Part shown: positions 37,653-46,158 of the stretch, piece by piece
Position numbering within the stretch: the first letter of the stretch is position 1
Layout of the letters: each line of letters begins with the position of its first letter
Assembly (NCBI RefSeq): GCF_014204915.1
Contig: NZ_JACHMH010000001.1
Location: 2,294,001-2,358,000 of the forward strand
Length of the DNA stretch: 64,000 bases
Direction of reading: 5' to 3'
Source: Crossiella cryophila
GTDB taxonomy: Bacteria; Actinomycetota; Actinomycetes; Mycobacteriales; Pseudonocardiaceae
The notes under the pieces: generated by a model
Databases searched by the model: none
What the model saw: the letters and a program-made list of their open reading frames with translations, nothing else
Told to the model about the DNA's origin: nothing
Made by a program: the position numbers and the translations under genes

Positions 37653-37691
37653 CGAACCGCCCCTGCCTGTTCGACTGGCCGGGGCGGTTCG
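37653..37691. terminator. Terminator hairpin behind paralogue 1
   Basis: The arms CGAACCGCCCC and GGGGCGGTTCG form a GC-rich hairpin 17 nt past the stop. Similar GAACC-starting hairpins close the other cassettes. Confidence 0.7.
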
Positions 37692-37713
37692 GCATGTTCG
37701 CAGGTCAGCGCAG

Positions 37714-37743
37714 GTATCCCGAAGTGGTGGGAGCGGAGGATAC
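37714..37743 (+). promoter_or_regulatory. Conserved array element, copy 2 (GTATCC/GGATAC)
   Basis: GTATCC (37714-37719), 16 nt, then GAGGATAC (37736-37743), 149 nt before the ATG of paralogue 2. It is followed by GGGTCTCCT (37749-37757), which is the exact complement of the AGGAGACCC ribosome site at 37881-37889. Confidence 0.55.
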
Positions 37744-37889
37744 GGCGAGGGTCTCCTCAAGCCGCCTGGTCGCGCACAGACTCACCTCGGCTCGCGGATC
37801 CCCGAACCACGGCCCTGGTCAGCGGCACCGACCCGGCGGCAGGCACTCCGGGCAGCGATCTCCGCGGCGGCCGATCCCGAAGGAGACCC

Positions 37890-40800
37890 ATGCGAACGTC
37901 CCTGTCCCGAAGACTCACCGTGGCAGCGCTCAGCGGCGCGCTGCTCGCGGGCACCCTGTCCGCCGCCCCGATCGCCCAGGCCGCCGTGCCGGTGGACGAG
38001 GCCGGGCTGGCCAACGCGCTGTTCGGTGCCACCATGCGCATCGCCAACCGGGATGACGCGCTGGCCAAGAACCTGGTGGTCAGCGCGGAACTGCTGGACT
38101 GGCGGTCGAAGAACGCGCAGGCCGCGCCCGCCGCGGTGACCGCGCACCTGAACGCGGTGCGCAGGCACGTCGACGCCGTGGTGCCCAACCAGGCGTGGAA
38201 CCGGGAACCGGTGGAGACGGTCAGCGCGGCGCTGGCCGCGGTGCGGTCCGCACCCGGTGCGACCACCGACGGCACCCGACTGGACCGGCTGAACAACACG
38301 TTGCTGGGCCTGGACACGGTGCCGGTCTCGGTCAAGCCGGAGGACCGGGTCTCCGGTGCCCAGCAGCAGTTCGCCTGGGAGGCGGCCTACGCCGACGACC
38401 AGCGTGCGGTGTGGTCAGGGGTGGCGCTGACCGCCCGTGCCGACGCCGGGTTCCGCACCGCGTGGAACACCGAGATCGGTGACCAGGCCAAGGTCAACTC
38501 CGCGGCCAGTGCCACCGAGCTGGGCCAGGGCGAGCAGCTGCGCACGGTGCTGGATGTCAGCGCACTCCGGTCGGCGGCCCAGCTCGGCCCGGTGCAGCTC
38601 AAGGAAGCCTCCGACAAGCAGTTCGGCGAGCTGGTCACCAAGCTGTACAACGAGCGCAAGGAAGCGCTCAACCACCTCTCCAGCGCGTCCACGAAGAACC
38701 CGCCGGATGCCAAGCCCACCGAACCCTCCGAGGCGCAGAAGACCGCGGCCAAGGCCGATGAGGACAAGCGCAAGGGCTACGTCGACACGGTCAAGGGCGG
38801 GCTGGACGGGCTGGCCTTCGTGGTCGGCATGTTCGACGCGGATTTCGCCAAGCGGATCACCAAGTTCGGTGAGGGCGCGGTCAAGGTGGCCTACGCGGTG
38901 AACAAGGCGATCACCGCGTTCACACTGATCAACTCGGCGTTCTCGTTGGCCACGGCTGCCTTCACCGGCAACGTGATCGGCGCGATCAGCTCGCTGGTCT
39001 CGGTGTTCACCGCGGGCGGGCCGACCGTCGAGCAGCAGATCCTGGACCAGATCAAGGAGATGCGCAAACAGCTCGAAGCGGTGCAGCAGAACATGAACGA
39101 CCGCTTCGACAAGGTCGACGCCAAGCTGGACAACATCTACAACCGGATGCTGGCCGAGTTCGCGAAGCTGGAGATGGGGGTCGCCTGGGTCCGGGAGAAC
39201 ACCGAGCAGATCCTGTCGAAGGTCTCCTCGCTCAGCACCGAACTCCAGGTCACCGGCACCACCCTGCTCAAGGCGGTCGCCGGGCTGTACAAGCTGAATC
39301 GGTGGGGCGTCATCGACCGCCACCTGGACCACAAGCGCAAGCACCACGGCGAGGAACTGCCCTGGGCCGACTTCAAGAACGGCGAGAGCGACTTCTGGGT
39401 GACCGCGGTGCAGGGGCCGACCAACGACCTGTTCGTGGTGCCGCAGGCCAACTACCGCACCGACGCGGAGACCGTGCTGACCAACCTGAACCTGCACGGT
39501 GACGGCGGTGCGGCCGCGTTCCTGGCCTACTACGCCAAGGCCAAGCTGGACTCGGGCTTCAGCCACACCGGCCACGGCGGCAACCCCGAGGTGTGGAGCA
39601 TCGGCGCGAACGCCTACGGATTGCTGATCAAGCAGAATCCGGCGTGGGCCAGGGCAATGGCCACCGACGTGCGTGGCAAGGCGTTGCTCGACGAGGGCAA
39701 GGCCATCCGGGACCAGCTGCTGGCCTTCAGCCAGCCCGGCCCCGACGGCAGCACCAACAAGATCTTCCAGAGCCTGCTCGCCGACTACCAGACCAAGGCC
39801 GATGAGCTGTCGGCCAAGGTGCTTGAACGGGAGCGGGAGGTCAACGAGGGCAAGACGCTGGCCCTGTGGCGCGGTCCGGAGCAGGGCGCGCCCGCGGGCA
39901 CGCCGAGCCTGTACGCGCCCGCGCAGTTCGAGCCCTGCGTGAGCAGCAGTGATCCGGCGTGGAACTTCAAGCTGTCCAGGTCGAGCAGGCACGACGGGCA
40001 GCACATGAGCGCGCCGATCCAGTTCCACCGCTACTTCCGCGGCGACCAGTTCCAGTACAAGCCCTGCTGGCAGTACGAGCTGCGACAGGTCAGCCCGACC
40101 GTGCGCGAGCTGAACATCGTCATGGTCGACGAGTTCTTCGGGCCCAACGGCCAGCGGCTGCGGGGCAAGGACTCCATCGGGTTCGTGCACCGCTGGGAGA
40201 ACGGCACGCCCTCGCCGAACGAGATCATGGCCTTCATCAAGAACGAGTGGGATCGCAGTCTCAAGGCCAACTTCGAGCGGGACAACAAGCAGGGCGGCTT
40301 CGACCTGACCCAGCGTTTCACCGACCTGGGCAACGAGCTGCTCAAGTCGAAGCGGGTGGACTTCTACAACCGGGCCGCCACCTTCGTCAAGGACAGTCTG
40401 GAGGGCCGGGACCTGAACCTGGCCGCGCGGCTGCTGCGGTCCTACGCCGAGGCCGGTTTCCCTCGGGCGCTCAACACCGACGAGTTCCTGCGGTCCGTGC
40501 TGCACGGGCCCAAGTCGCTCTATGGCGCGGGCCAGAACGACAACGGCTACCTGGTCTGGGAGTACCAGCTGGCCGCGTCCAACGTGGCAGCCGGCAAGCC
40601 GGCCTGGGATCCGGCCCGCTCGGATGTCAGCGCCGCCTGCGCCGTGATCGCCACCACCAACGCCACCGACACGGTGCGCAACTGCCTGCGGGACAACATG
40701 AAGTCCCGGCAGGACCGGCTGGCCGCCCGGCTCACCGAGCAGTTCAAGCAGCGCTGGGAGGGTGCCGACCAGACCCTGCCCGGCCTGCAGACCCAGTTGC

Positions 40801-41789
40801 GCACGCTGTGGCTGTCCCTGCGTTCGGTGTGGCCGGAGTTCGATTTCGGTCCGAAGATCGAGGCCCCGGAGCCGCTGGCGCCCGCGGCGGCGATCTGGAA
40901 CCAGCCGGAACCCGTCGACAACACGTTCAACGCCATGACCGCCCCGGCGATCACCTCGTTCAAGGGCAACCGGTTCACCGCCTGGCAGGGGACCGACGGC
41001 AAGCTGTACGGGTCACTGGCGGGCAGCCGGGGCTGGGCGCCGAAGGTGCTCATCGACGGCGGGACCGGGGGAGTCGGGTTCGGCCCCACCGCGATCGAGT
41101 TCAACGGCAAACTGGTGGTGTCCTGGAAGAAGCGCGGCCGCGGCGAGGTGCCGGTGCAGGCGCACGCGGTCAGCACGGACGGGATCACCTGGACCACCGC
41201 CATCGCACACCAGCAGACACCGGGCGTCCGCACCTTCGACGCCCCGGCGCTGGCGGTGTTCAACGGCTCGCTCTACGCCCTGCACCGAGGGGAGGACCAG
41301 CAGCTGTACCGGACCACCAGCACCGACGGCCTCACCTGGACCGCGCCCGTGCACACCCTGGCCGGGAACATGACCAACCAGCGACCGGGCATGGCCGTGC
41401 ACAACGGCAAGCTCTACGTCGCCTGGCACGGTCACGACTCGAACCCCAGGGCGTACCTGGCGTCCTCTGTGGACGGTGTCAACTGGGCGGCCGCCCCGGT
41501 CCGGGTCGGCGGGACGGCGGCCTCGGTCGCCGGCGGTCCGGTGCTGGCCGCACACGGCGGCAAGCTGTACGCGGTGTGGCTGAGCACCAGTGACCAGGCG
41601 ATGTACGGGGCCTATTCCACCGACGGCACCGAGTGGTCGCCGCAGTACACCGTGGCCCGTACCGGCAAGGCATGGCAGTCGCCCAGCGTGACCCTGCTCG
41701 AGGGCAGGTTGCGCCTGGCTTGGGGACCACAGGGGATGTTGGAGGGCTCCGCCCTGATCACCGCGAGCAGCGCGGTGCTGCCCGGCTGA
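37890..41789 (+). CDS. Large secreted protein with hydrophobic core segment and beta-propeller, paralogue 2
   Basis: A 1,299-residue paralogue with the same plan as copy 1: signal peptide ending near IAQAA, helical domain, the same hydrophobic segment followed by a coiled coil, a central domain and a six-repeat propeller ending SSAVLPG. The four cysteines are kept (in FEPCVSS, YKPCWQY, SAACAVI and RNCLRDN). Differences cluster between the first cysteine and the conserved KRVDFYNRAATFVK stretch, and in the first propeller repeats (GNRFTAWQGTDGKLYGS, then KKRGRGEVPVQAHAVSTDG). The ATG has AAGGAG 5 nt upstream. Its leader could base-pair with this ribosome site. Confidence 0.8.
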   Translation: MRTSLSRRLTVAALSGALLAGTLSAAPIAQAAVPVDEAGLANALFGATMRIANRDDALAKNLVVSAELLDWRSKNAQAAPAAVTAHLNAVRRHVDAVVPNQAWNREPVETVSAALAAVRSAPGATTDGTRLDRLNNTLLGLDTVPVSVKPEDRVSGAQQQFAWEAAYADDQRAVWSGVALTARADAGFRTAWNTEIGDQAKVNSAASATELGQGEQLRTVLDVSALRSAAQLGPVQLKEASDKQFGELVTKLYNERKEALNHLSSASTKNPPDAKPTEPSEAQKTAAKADEDKRKGYVDTVKGGLDGLAFVVGMFDADFAKRITKFGEGAVKVAYAVNKAITAFTLINSAFSLATAAFTGNVIGAISSLVSVFTAGGPTVEQQILDQIKEMRKQLEAVQQNMNDRFDKVDAKLDNIYNRMLAEFAKLEMGVAWVRENTEQILSKVSSLSTELQVTGTTLLKAVAGLYKLNRWGVIDRHLDHKRKHHGEELPWADFKNGESDFWVTAVQGPTNDLFVVPQANYRTDAETVLTNLNLHGDGGAAAFLAYYAKAKLDSGFSHTGHGGNPEVWSIGANAYGLLIKQNPAWARAMATDVRGKALLDEGKAIRDQLLAFSQPGPDGSTNKIFQSLLADYQTKADELSAKVLEREREVNEGKTLALWRGPEQGAPAGTPSLYAPAQFEPCVSSSDPAWNFKLSRSSRHDGQHMSAPIQFHRYFRGDQFQYKPCWQYELRQVSPTVRELNIVMVDEFFGPNGQRLRGKDSIGFVHRWENGTPSPNEIMAFIKNEWDRSLKANFERDNKQGGFDLTQRFTDLGNELLKSKRVDFYNRAATFVKDSLEGRDLNLAARLLRSYAEAGFPRALNTDEFLRSVLHGPKSLYGAGQNDNGYLVWEYQLAASNVAAGKPAWDPARSDVSAACAVIATTNATDTVRNCLRDNMKSRQDRLAARLTEQFKQRWEGADQTLPGLQTQLRTLWLSLRSVWPEFDFGPKIEAPEPLAPAAAIWNQPEPVDNTFNAMTAPAITSFKGNRFTAWQGTDGKLYGSLAGSRGWAPKVLIDGGTGGVGFGPTAIEFNGKLVVSWKKRGRGEVPVQAHAVSTDGITWTTAIAHQQTPGVRTFDAPALAVFNGSLYALHRGEDQQLYRTTSTDGLTWTAPVHTLAGNMTNQRPGMAVHNGKLYVAWHGHDSNPRAYLASSVDGVNWAAAPVRVGGTAASVAGGPVLAAHGGKLYAVWLSTSDQAMYGAYSTDGTEWSPQYTVARTGKAWQSPSVTLLEGRLRLAWGPQGMLEGSALITASSAVLPG

Positions 41790-41807
41790 TCCCCGCAGGA
41801 CACCACA

Positions 41808-41846
41808 CGAACCACCCCGGTCCGCTCAATGGACCGGGGTGGTTCG
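41808..41846. terminator. Terminator hairpin behind paralogue 2
   Basis: A 16-bp perfect inverted repeat (arm CGAACCACCCCGGTCC) with a 7-nt loop lies 18 nt past the stop. Confidence 0.8.
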
Positions 41847-41868
41847 GTATTTCCGCAGTTCAGCAGGG

Positions 41869-41897
41869 GTATCCAAAGTCGTGGGAGCGGAGGATAC
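41869..41897 (+). promoter_or_regulatory. Conserved array element, copy 3 (GTATCC/GGATAC)
   Basis: GTATCC (41869-41874), 15 nt, then GAGGATAC (41890-41897), 107 nt before the ATG of paralogue 3. The leader is the shortest of the four and lacks the GGGTCTCCT complement of the ribosome site. Confidence 0.55.
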
Positions 41898-42001
41898 GAC
41901 GAGGTTCGCCACCAGCCGCATGGCCGACCACAGACTCACCTCGGCTCGCGGATCCCCGTTCGGGCAGTGATCTCCGCGGCGGCCGACTCCGAAGGAGACC
42001 C

Positions 42002-45000
42002 ATGAGAACGCCCCTGTACCGAAGACTCACCGTGACCCTACTCAGCGGCGCCCTGCTCGCCGGCACGCTGTCCACCGCGCCGATCGCGCACGCCGCCGTG
42101 CCGATCGACGAGGCCGGGCTGGCCAACGCGCTCTTCGGTGCCACCATGCGCATCGCCAACCGGGACGACGACCTGGCCAGGCACCTGGTGGCCAGCGCCG
42201 AACTGCTGGACTGGCGGGCGAAGAACCCGGCGGCCGCCCCCGCCGCGGTGACCGCGCACCTGAGCGCGGTGCGCAAGCACATCGAGGCCGCCGTGCCGAA
42301 CCAGGCGTGGAACCGGGAACCGGTGGAGGCGGTGAGCGCGGCGCTGGTCGCGGCCCGCTCCGCGCCCGGCGCCGCCGTCGACGGCGCGCGGCTGGGCAAG
42401 CTCAACACCACCCTGCTGGGACTGGACACGGTGCCGGTCTCCACCAAACCGGAGGACCGGGTCTCCGGCGCGCAGCAGCAGTTCGCCTGGGAGACGGGTT
42501 ACGCCGACAACCAGGCCGAAGTGTGGACCGGCGTAGCGCTGACCGCGCGGGCCGACGCCGGTTTCCGCGGCGCCTGGAACGCCGAGATCGGCCACCGGGC
42601 CAAGGTCGACTCCGGTGGTGGTTCCGCCGAGTTCGCCCAGGGCGAGCAGCTGCGTTCGGTGCTGGACGTCAGCAAGCTCCAGGCGGCGGCCCAGCTCGGG
42701 CCGGTGCAGCTGCGGGAGGCATCCGACACCCAGTTCGGCGCGCTGACCGGCAAGCTGTACGCCGAGCGCAAGGCCGCGCTGGACCACCTCTCCAGTGCGG
42801 CAAGGCAGAACCCGCCGGATGCCAAGCCCACCGAGCCCACCGAGGCGCAGAAGACCGCGGCCAAGGCCGATGAGGACAAGCGCAAGGGCTATATCGACAC
42901 GGTCAAGGGCGGGCTGGACGGGCTGGCCTTCGTGGTCGGACTGATCGACAAGGACTTCGCCAAGCGGATCAGCAAATTCGCCGAGGGCGCGGTCAAGGTC
43001 GCCTATGCGGTGAACAAGGCGATCACCGCCTTCACCCTGATCAACTCGGCCTTCTCCTTGGCCACCGCGGCCTTCACCGGCAACGTGATCGGCGCGATCA
43101 GCACGCTGATCGGGGTGTTCACCGCGGGCGGCCCGACCGTGGAGGAACAGATCCTGGAGCAGATCAAGGAGATGCGCAAACAGCTCGAAGCGGTGCAGCA
43201 GAACATGAACGACCGCTTTGACAAGGTCGACGCCAAGCTGGACAACATGTACAACCGGATGGTCGACGAGTTCCGGAAGCTGGAGAACGGGGTCGCCTGG
43301 GTACGGGAGAACACCGAGCGCATCCTGGAGAAGCTCACCTCGCTCAGCACCGAACTCCAGGTCACCGGCACCACCCTGCTGAAGGCGATTTCCGGGCTGT
43401 ACAAGCTGAACCGCTGGGGTGTCATCGATCTCTACCTGGACTACAAGCGCAAGCACAGCGGCCGGGAGCTGCCCGAGAACGACTACATCAAGGGCGAGAG
43501 CGACTTCTGGGTGACCGCCGTGCAGGCGCCGACCAACGACCTGTTCGTGGTGCCGCAGGCCAACTACCGCACCGACATCCCGACTGTGCTGACCAACCTG
43601 AACCTGCACGGCGACGGCGGCGCCGCCGCGTACCTCGGCTACTACGCCAAGGCCAAGCTGGACCCCGATTTCGCCTCGACCGGCCACGGTGGCAACGCGG
43701 AGGTGTGGGGCATCGGCGCGACCGCCTACGGACTGCTGAACAAGCAGAACCCGGTGTGGGCCAAGGCAACCGCCACCGACGTGCGTGGCAAGGCGGTGCT
43801 CAAGGAGGGCAGGGACATCCGGGACCAGTTGCTGGCCTTCAGCCAGCCGGGCCCGGACGGCGCGGTCAACAAGACCTTCCAGTCCCTGCTGGCAGGCCAC
43901 GGCACCCAGGCCGACGAGCTGGTCGCCAGGGTGGCCGAGCGGGAGGCCGAGGTCAACGAGGGCAAGACGTTGTCGCTGTGGCGCGGTCCGGAACAGGGCG
44001 CGCCGGCGGGCACCCCGGCCTTGGACGCGACACCCCAGATCGAGCCCTGCACGCCGGGCAGCGATCCGGCGGACAACTTCAAACTGTCCAGGGCGAACCG
44101 GCACAACGGACAGCACCTGAGCCCGCCGGTGCAGTTCTACCGGTACTTCCGGGGCCACGAGTTCGGCTACCGGGCCTGCTGGACCAGGGAGGTGCGCTTC
44201 GTCCAGGGTTCCCTGAACGCCTATGACCTGGTCCTGGCGATGGCCGACGAGTTCACCTTCCCCAACGGGAACAAGCACAGCACCAAGCGGACCCTCGCGG
44301 TCGTGCACCGCTGGAACAACGGCCTGCCCGCCCCGCACGAGATCCAGAACTTCATCAAGAACGAGTGGGACCGCGGTCTCAAGACCACCTTCGACGCCAC
44401 CGCCGTGCCCGAGGCGGGCACCGACTTCACCACGCCGTTGTTCGCCAAGCTCGGCGAGGACCTGCTCAAGTCGAAGCGGGTGGACTTCTACAACCGGGCC
44501 GCCACCTTCGTCAAGGACAGCACAGCGGGCCGCGAGCTGAACCTGTCCGCGCGGCTGCTGCGTGCCTACACCGAGGCCGGTTTCCCCAGGGCGCTCAACA
44601 CCGACGAGTACCTGCGCTCCGCGCTGTACGGGCCCAGGTCGCTCTACGGCGTGAACGAGAACGACAACACCTACCTGGTCACCGAGTACCAGCGGGCCGC
44701 CGCCAACGTGGCCGAGGGCAGGCCCGCCTGGGACCAGAACCGCTCGGACCGCGGCTGTGCCTCGATCCCCGGCAAGGACATGGTCGGGGTGTGCCTGCGG
44801 GACAACATGCGGTTGCGGCAGGAGCGGTTCGCCGAACGGCTCGCCGAGCAGTTCAAGCAGCGCTGGGAGGGCGCCGACCAGACCCTGCCCGGCCTGCAGA
44901 CCCAGCTGCGCACGCTGTGGCTGACCATGCGCTCGATCCACCCGGACTACGACTTCGGCCCGCCGATCGAGGCCCCGGCGCCGCCAGCGCCCGCGGCCGG

Positions 45001-45910
45001 GATCTGGAACCAGCCGGATCGGGTGGACGACGCGGTGTCCAACGCGGCCGGGGTGGCGACCACCTCCTTCCAGGGCAAGCAGTTCGTCGCCTGGCGGGGT
45101 ACGGACGGCTACCTGTACGGATCGCCGGCCACCGCCCGGGGCTGGGCGCCGAAGAGCCGGATCATCGACAACCCGGTGCCTGCCGCGTTCAGCCCCTCGG
45201 TGACGGAGTACAACGGGAAACTGGTGCTGGTCTGGAAGTACCGGCTGCCCACCCAGTCCCTGGTCACCCAGTTCACCGCGGTCAGCACGGATGGCCGGAA
45301 CTGGACCAACACCACCACCATGGCTCTGCCCCGCCAGTTGCAGAACCTGGACTCGCCAGCGCTGACGGTGTTCAACGGCAAGCTGCACGCCCTGTACCGG
45401 GGCGCGGACAACCAGCTCTTCCTGAGCACCAGCACGGACGCGGTCAACTGGACCGGGGCCGCGCTGACCCTGTCCGGGAACATGACCAACCAGAAGCCGG
45501 GCATGACCGTGCACAACGGCAAGCTCTTCGTCGCCTGGCGCGGTCACGACCAGCACCCGAGGGCGTACATGGCCTCCTCGGCCGACGGCGTGAACTGGAC
45601 CCCGGCCACCTCCAGGGTCGGCGGGCTGGCGGCCGCGATCGACGGCGGTCCGGTGCTGGCCTCCTACGGCGGCAAGCTGTACGCGGTGTGGCGCGGCGCC
45701 TACAACAACCCGGCGATGTTCGGCTCCTTCACCACCGACGGCTCGGAGTGGTCACCGCAGTACAGCGTGGCGCGGACCGCGCAGACCTACTTCGCGCCCA
45801 GCGTGACGGTGCTCGGCGGCAGGCTGCACCTGGCCTGGGGCCCACCCGAGGCCAGCCTCTACCACGGCAACCACCTGGGTGCGGCGAGCAGCGCGGTGCT
45901 GCCCGGCTGA
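42002..45910 (+). CDS. Large secreted protein with hydrophobic core segment and beta-propeller, paralogue 3
   Basis: A 1,302-residue paralogue with the same domain order. The signal peptide ends near IAHAAVPID. The hydrophobic segment and coiled coil are almost unchanged from copy 2 (KAITAFTLINSAFSLATAAF, QLEAVQQNMNDRFDKVDAKL). The four cysteines are kept (IEPCTPG, YRACWTR, RGCASIP, GVCLRDN). The variable part after the first cysteine differs clearly (FVQGSLNAYDLVLAMADEFT), as does the first half of the propeller. The open frame extends far upstream, but the ATG at 42002 with AAGGAG 5 nt before it and the signal peptide fix the start. Confidence 0.8.
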   Translation: MRTPLYRRLTVTLLSGALLAGTLSTAPIAHAAVPIDEAGLANALFGATMRIANRDDDLARHLVASAELLDWRAKNPAAAPAAVTAHLSAVRKHIEAAVPNQAWNREPVEAVSAALVAARSAPGAAVDGARLGKLNTTLLGLDTVPVSTKPEDRVSGAQQQFAWETGYADNQAEVWTGVALTARADAGFRGAWNAEIGHRAKVDSGGGSAEFAQGEQLRSVLDVSKLQAAAQLGPVQLREASDTQFGALTGKLYAERKAALDHLSSAARQNPPDAKPTEPTEAQKTAAKADEDKRKGYIDTVKGGLDGLAFVVGLIDKDFAKRISKFAEGAVKVAYAVNKAITAFTLINSAFSLATAAFTGNVIGAISTLIGVFTAGGPTVEEQILEQIKEMRKQLEAVQQNMNDRFDKVDAKLDNMYNRMVDEFRKLENGVAWVRENTERILEKLTSLSTELQVTGTTLLKAISGLYKLNRWGVIDLYLDYKRKHSGRELPENDYIKGESDFWVTAVQAPTNDLFVVPQANYRTDIPTVLTNLNLHGDGGAAAYLGYYAKAKLDPDFASTGHGGNAEVWGIGATAYGLLNKQNPVWAKATATDVRGKAVLKEGRDIRDQLLAFSQPGPDGAVNKTFQSLLAGHGTQADELVARVAEREAEVNEGKTLSLWRGPEQGAPAGTPALDATPQIEPCTPGSDPADNFKLSRANRHNGQHLSPPVQFYRYFRGHEFGYRACWTREVRFVQGSLNAYDLVLAMADEFTFPNGNKHSTKRTLAVVHRWNNGLPAPHEIQNFIKNEWDRGLKTTFDATAVPEAGTDFTTPLFAKLGEDLLKSKRVDFYNRAATFVKDSTAGRELNLSARLLRAYTEAGFPRALNTDEYLRSALYGPRSLYGVNENDNTYLVTEYQRAAANVAEGRPAWDQNRSDRGCASIPGKDMVGVCLRDNMRLRQERFAERLAEQFKQRWEGADQTLPGLQTQLRTLWLTMRSIHPDYDFGPPIEAPAPPAPAAGIWNQPDRVDDAVSNAAGVATTSFQGKQFVAWRGTDGYLYGSPATARGWAPKSRIIDNPVPAAFSPSVTEYNGKLVLVWKYRLPTQSLVTQFTAVSTDGRNWTNTTTMALPRQLQNLDSPALTVFNGKLHALYRGADNQLFLSTSTDAVNWTGAALTLSGNMTNQKPGMTVHNGKLFVAWRGHDQHPRAYMASSADGVNWTPATSRVGGLAAAIDGGPVLASYGGKLYAVWRGAYNNPAMFGSFTTDGSEWSPQYSVARTAQTYFAPSVTVLGGRLHLAWGPPEASLYHGNHLGAASSAVLPG

Positions 45911-45923
45911 CCCAGCACTACGC

Positions 45924-45960
45924 GGACCGGCCCGGTCCACTCAGCGGACCGGGCCGGTTC
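45924..45960. terminator. Terminator hairpin behind paralogue 3
   Basis: A 15-bp inverted repeat (arm GGACCGGCCCGGTCC, one G-T wobble) with the loop ACTCAGC lies 14 nt past the stop. The stem closely resembles that behind paralogue 4. Confidence 0.75.
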
Positions 45961-45984
45961 GTGCGTTTCCGCTGTTCAGGCTAG

Positions 45985-46014
45985 GTATTCCGCAGTTGTG
46001 GTAGCCGAGAATAC
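45985..46014 (+). promoter_or_regulatory. Conserved array element, copy 4 (GTATTC/GAATAC)
   Basis: GTATTC (45985-45990), 16 nt, then GAGAATAC (46007-46014), 147 nt before the ATG of paralogue 4. Both half-sites carry the matching change (TCC to TTC, GGA to GAA), so the inverted symmetry is preserved. It is followed by GGGTCTCCT (46020-46028), complementary to the ribosome site. Confidence 0.6.
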
Positions 46015-46158
46015 GGTGCGGGTCTCCTCAATCCGCCCGGCCGCGAACAGACTCGTTTCGGCTCGCGGATCCCGTTGCACGGCCCCGGTCAGCACCACGA
46101 CCCGGCGGCCGGCACATCGGGCAGCGATCTCCGCGGCGGCCGACCTCGAAGGAGACCC

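Noticed and set aside
33922-37695. A long open frame (1,257 codons) antisense to paralogue 1, and similar ones antisense to paralogues 3 and 4
   Set aside because: They have low-complexity, Gly/Val/Arg/His-rich translations, arise from codon bias in very GC-rich DNA, and lack start signals. The sense frames have signal peptides, ribosome sites and conserved domains.
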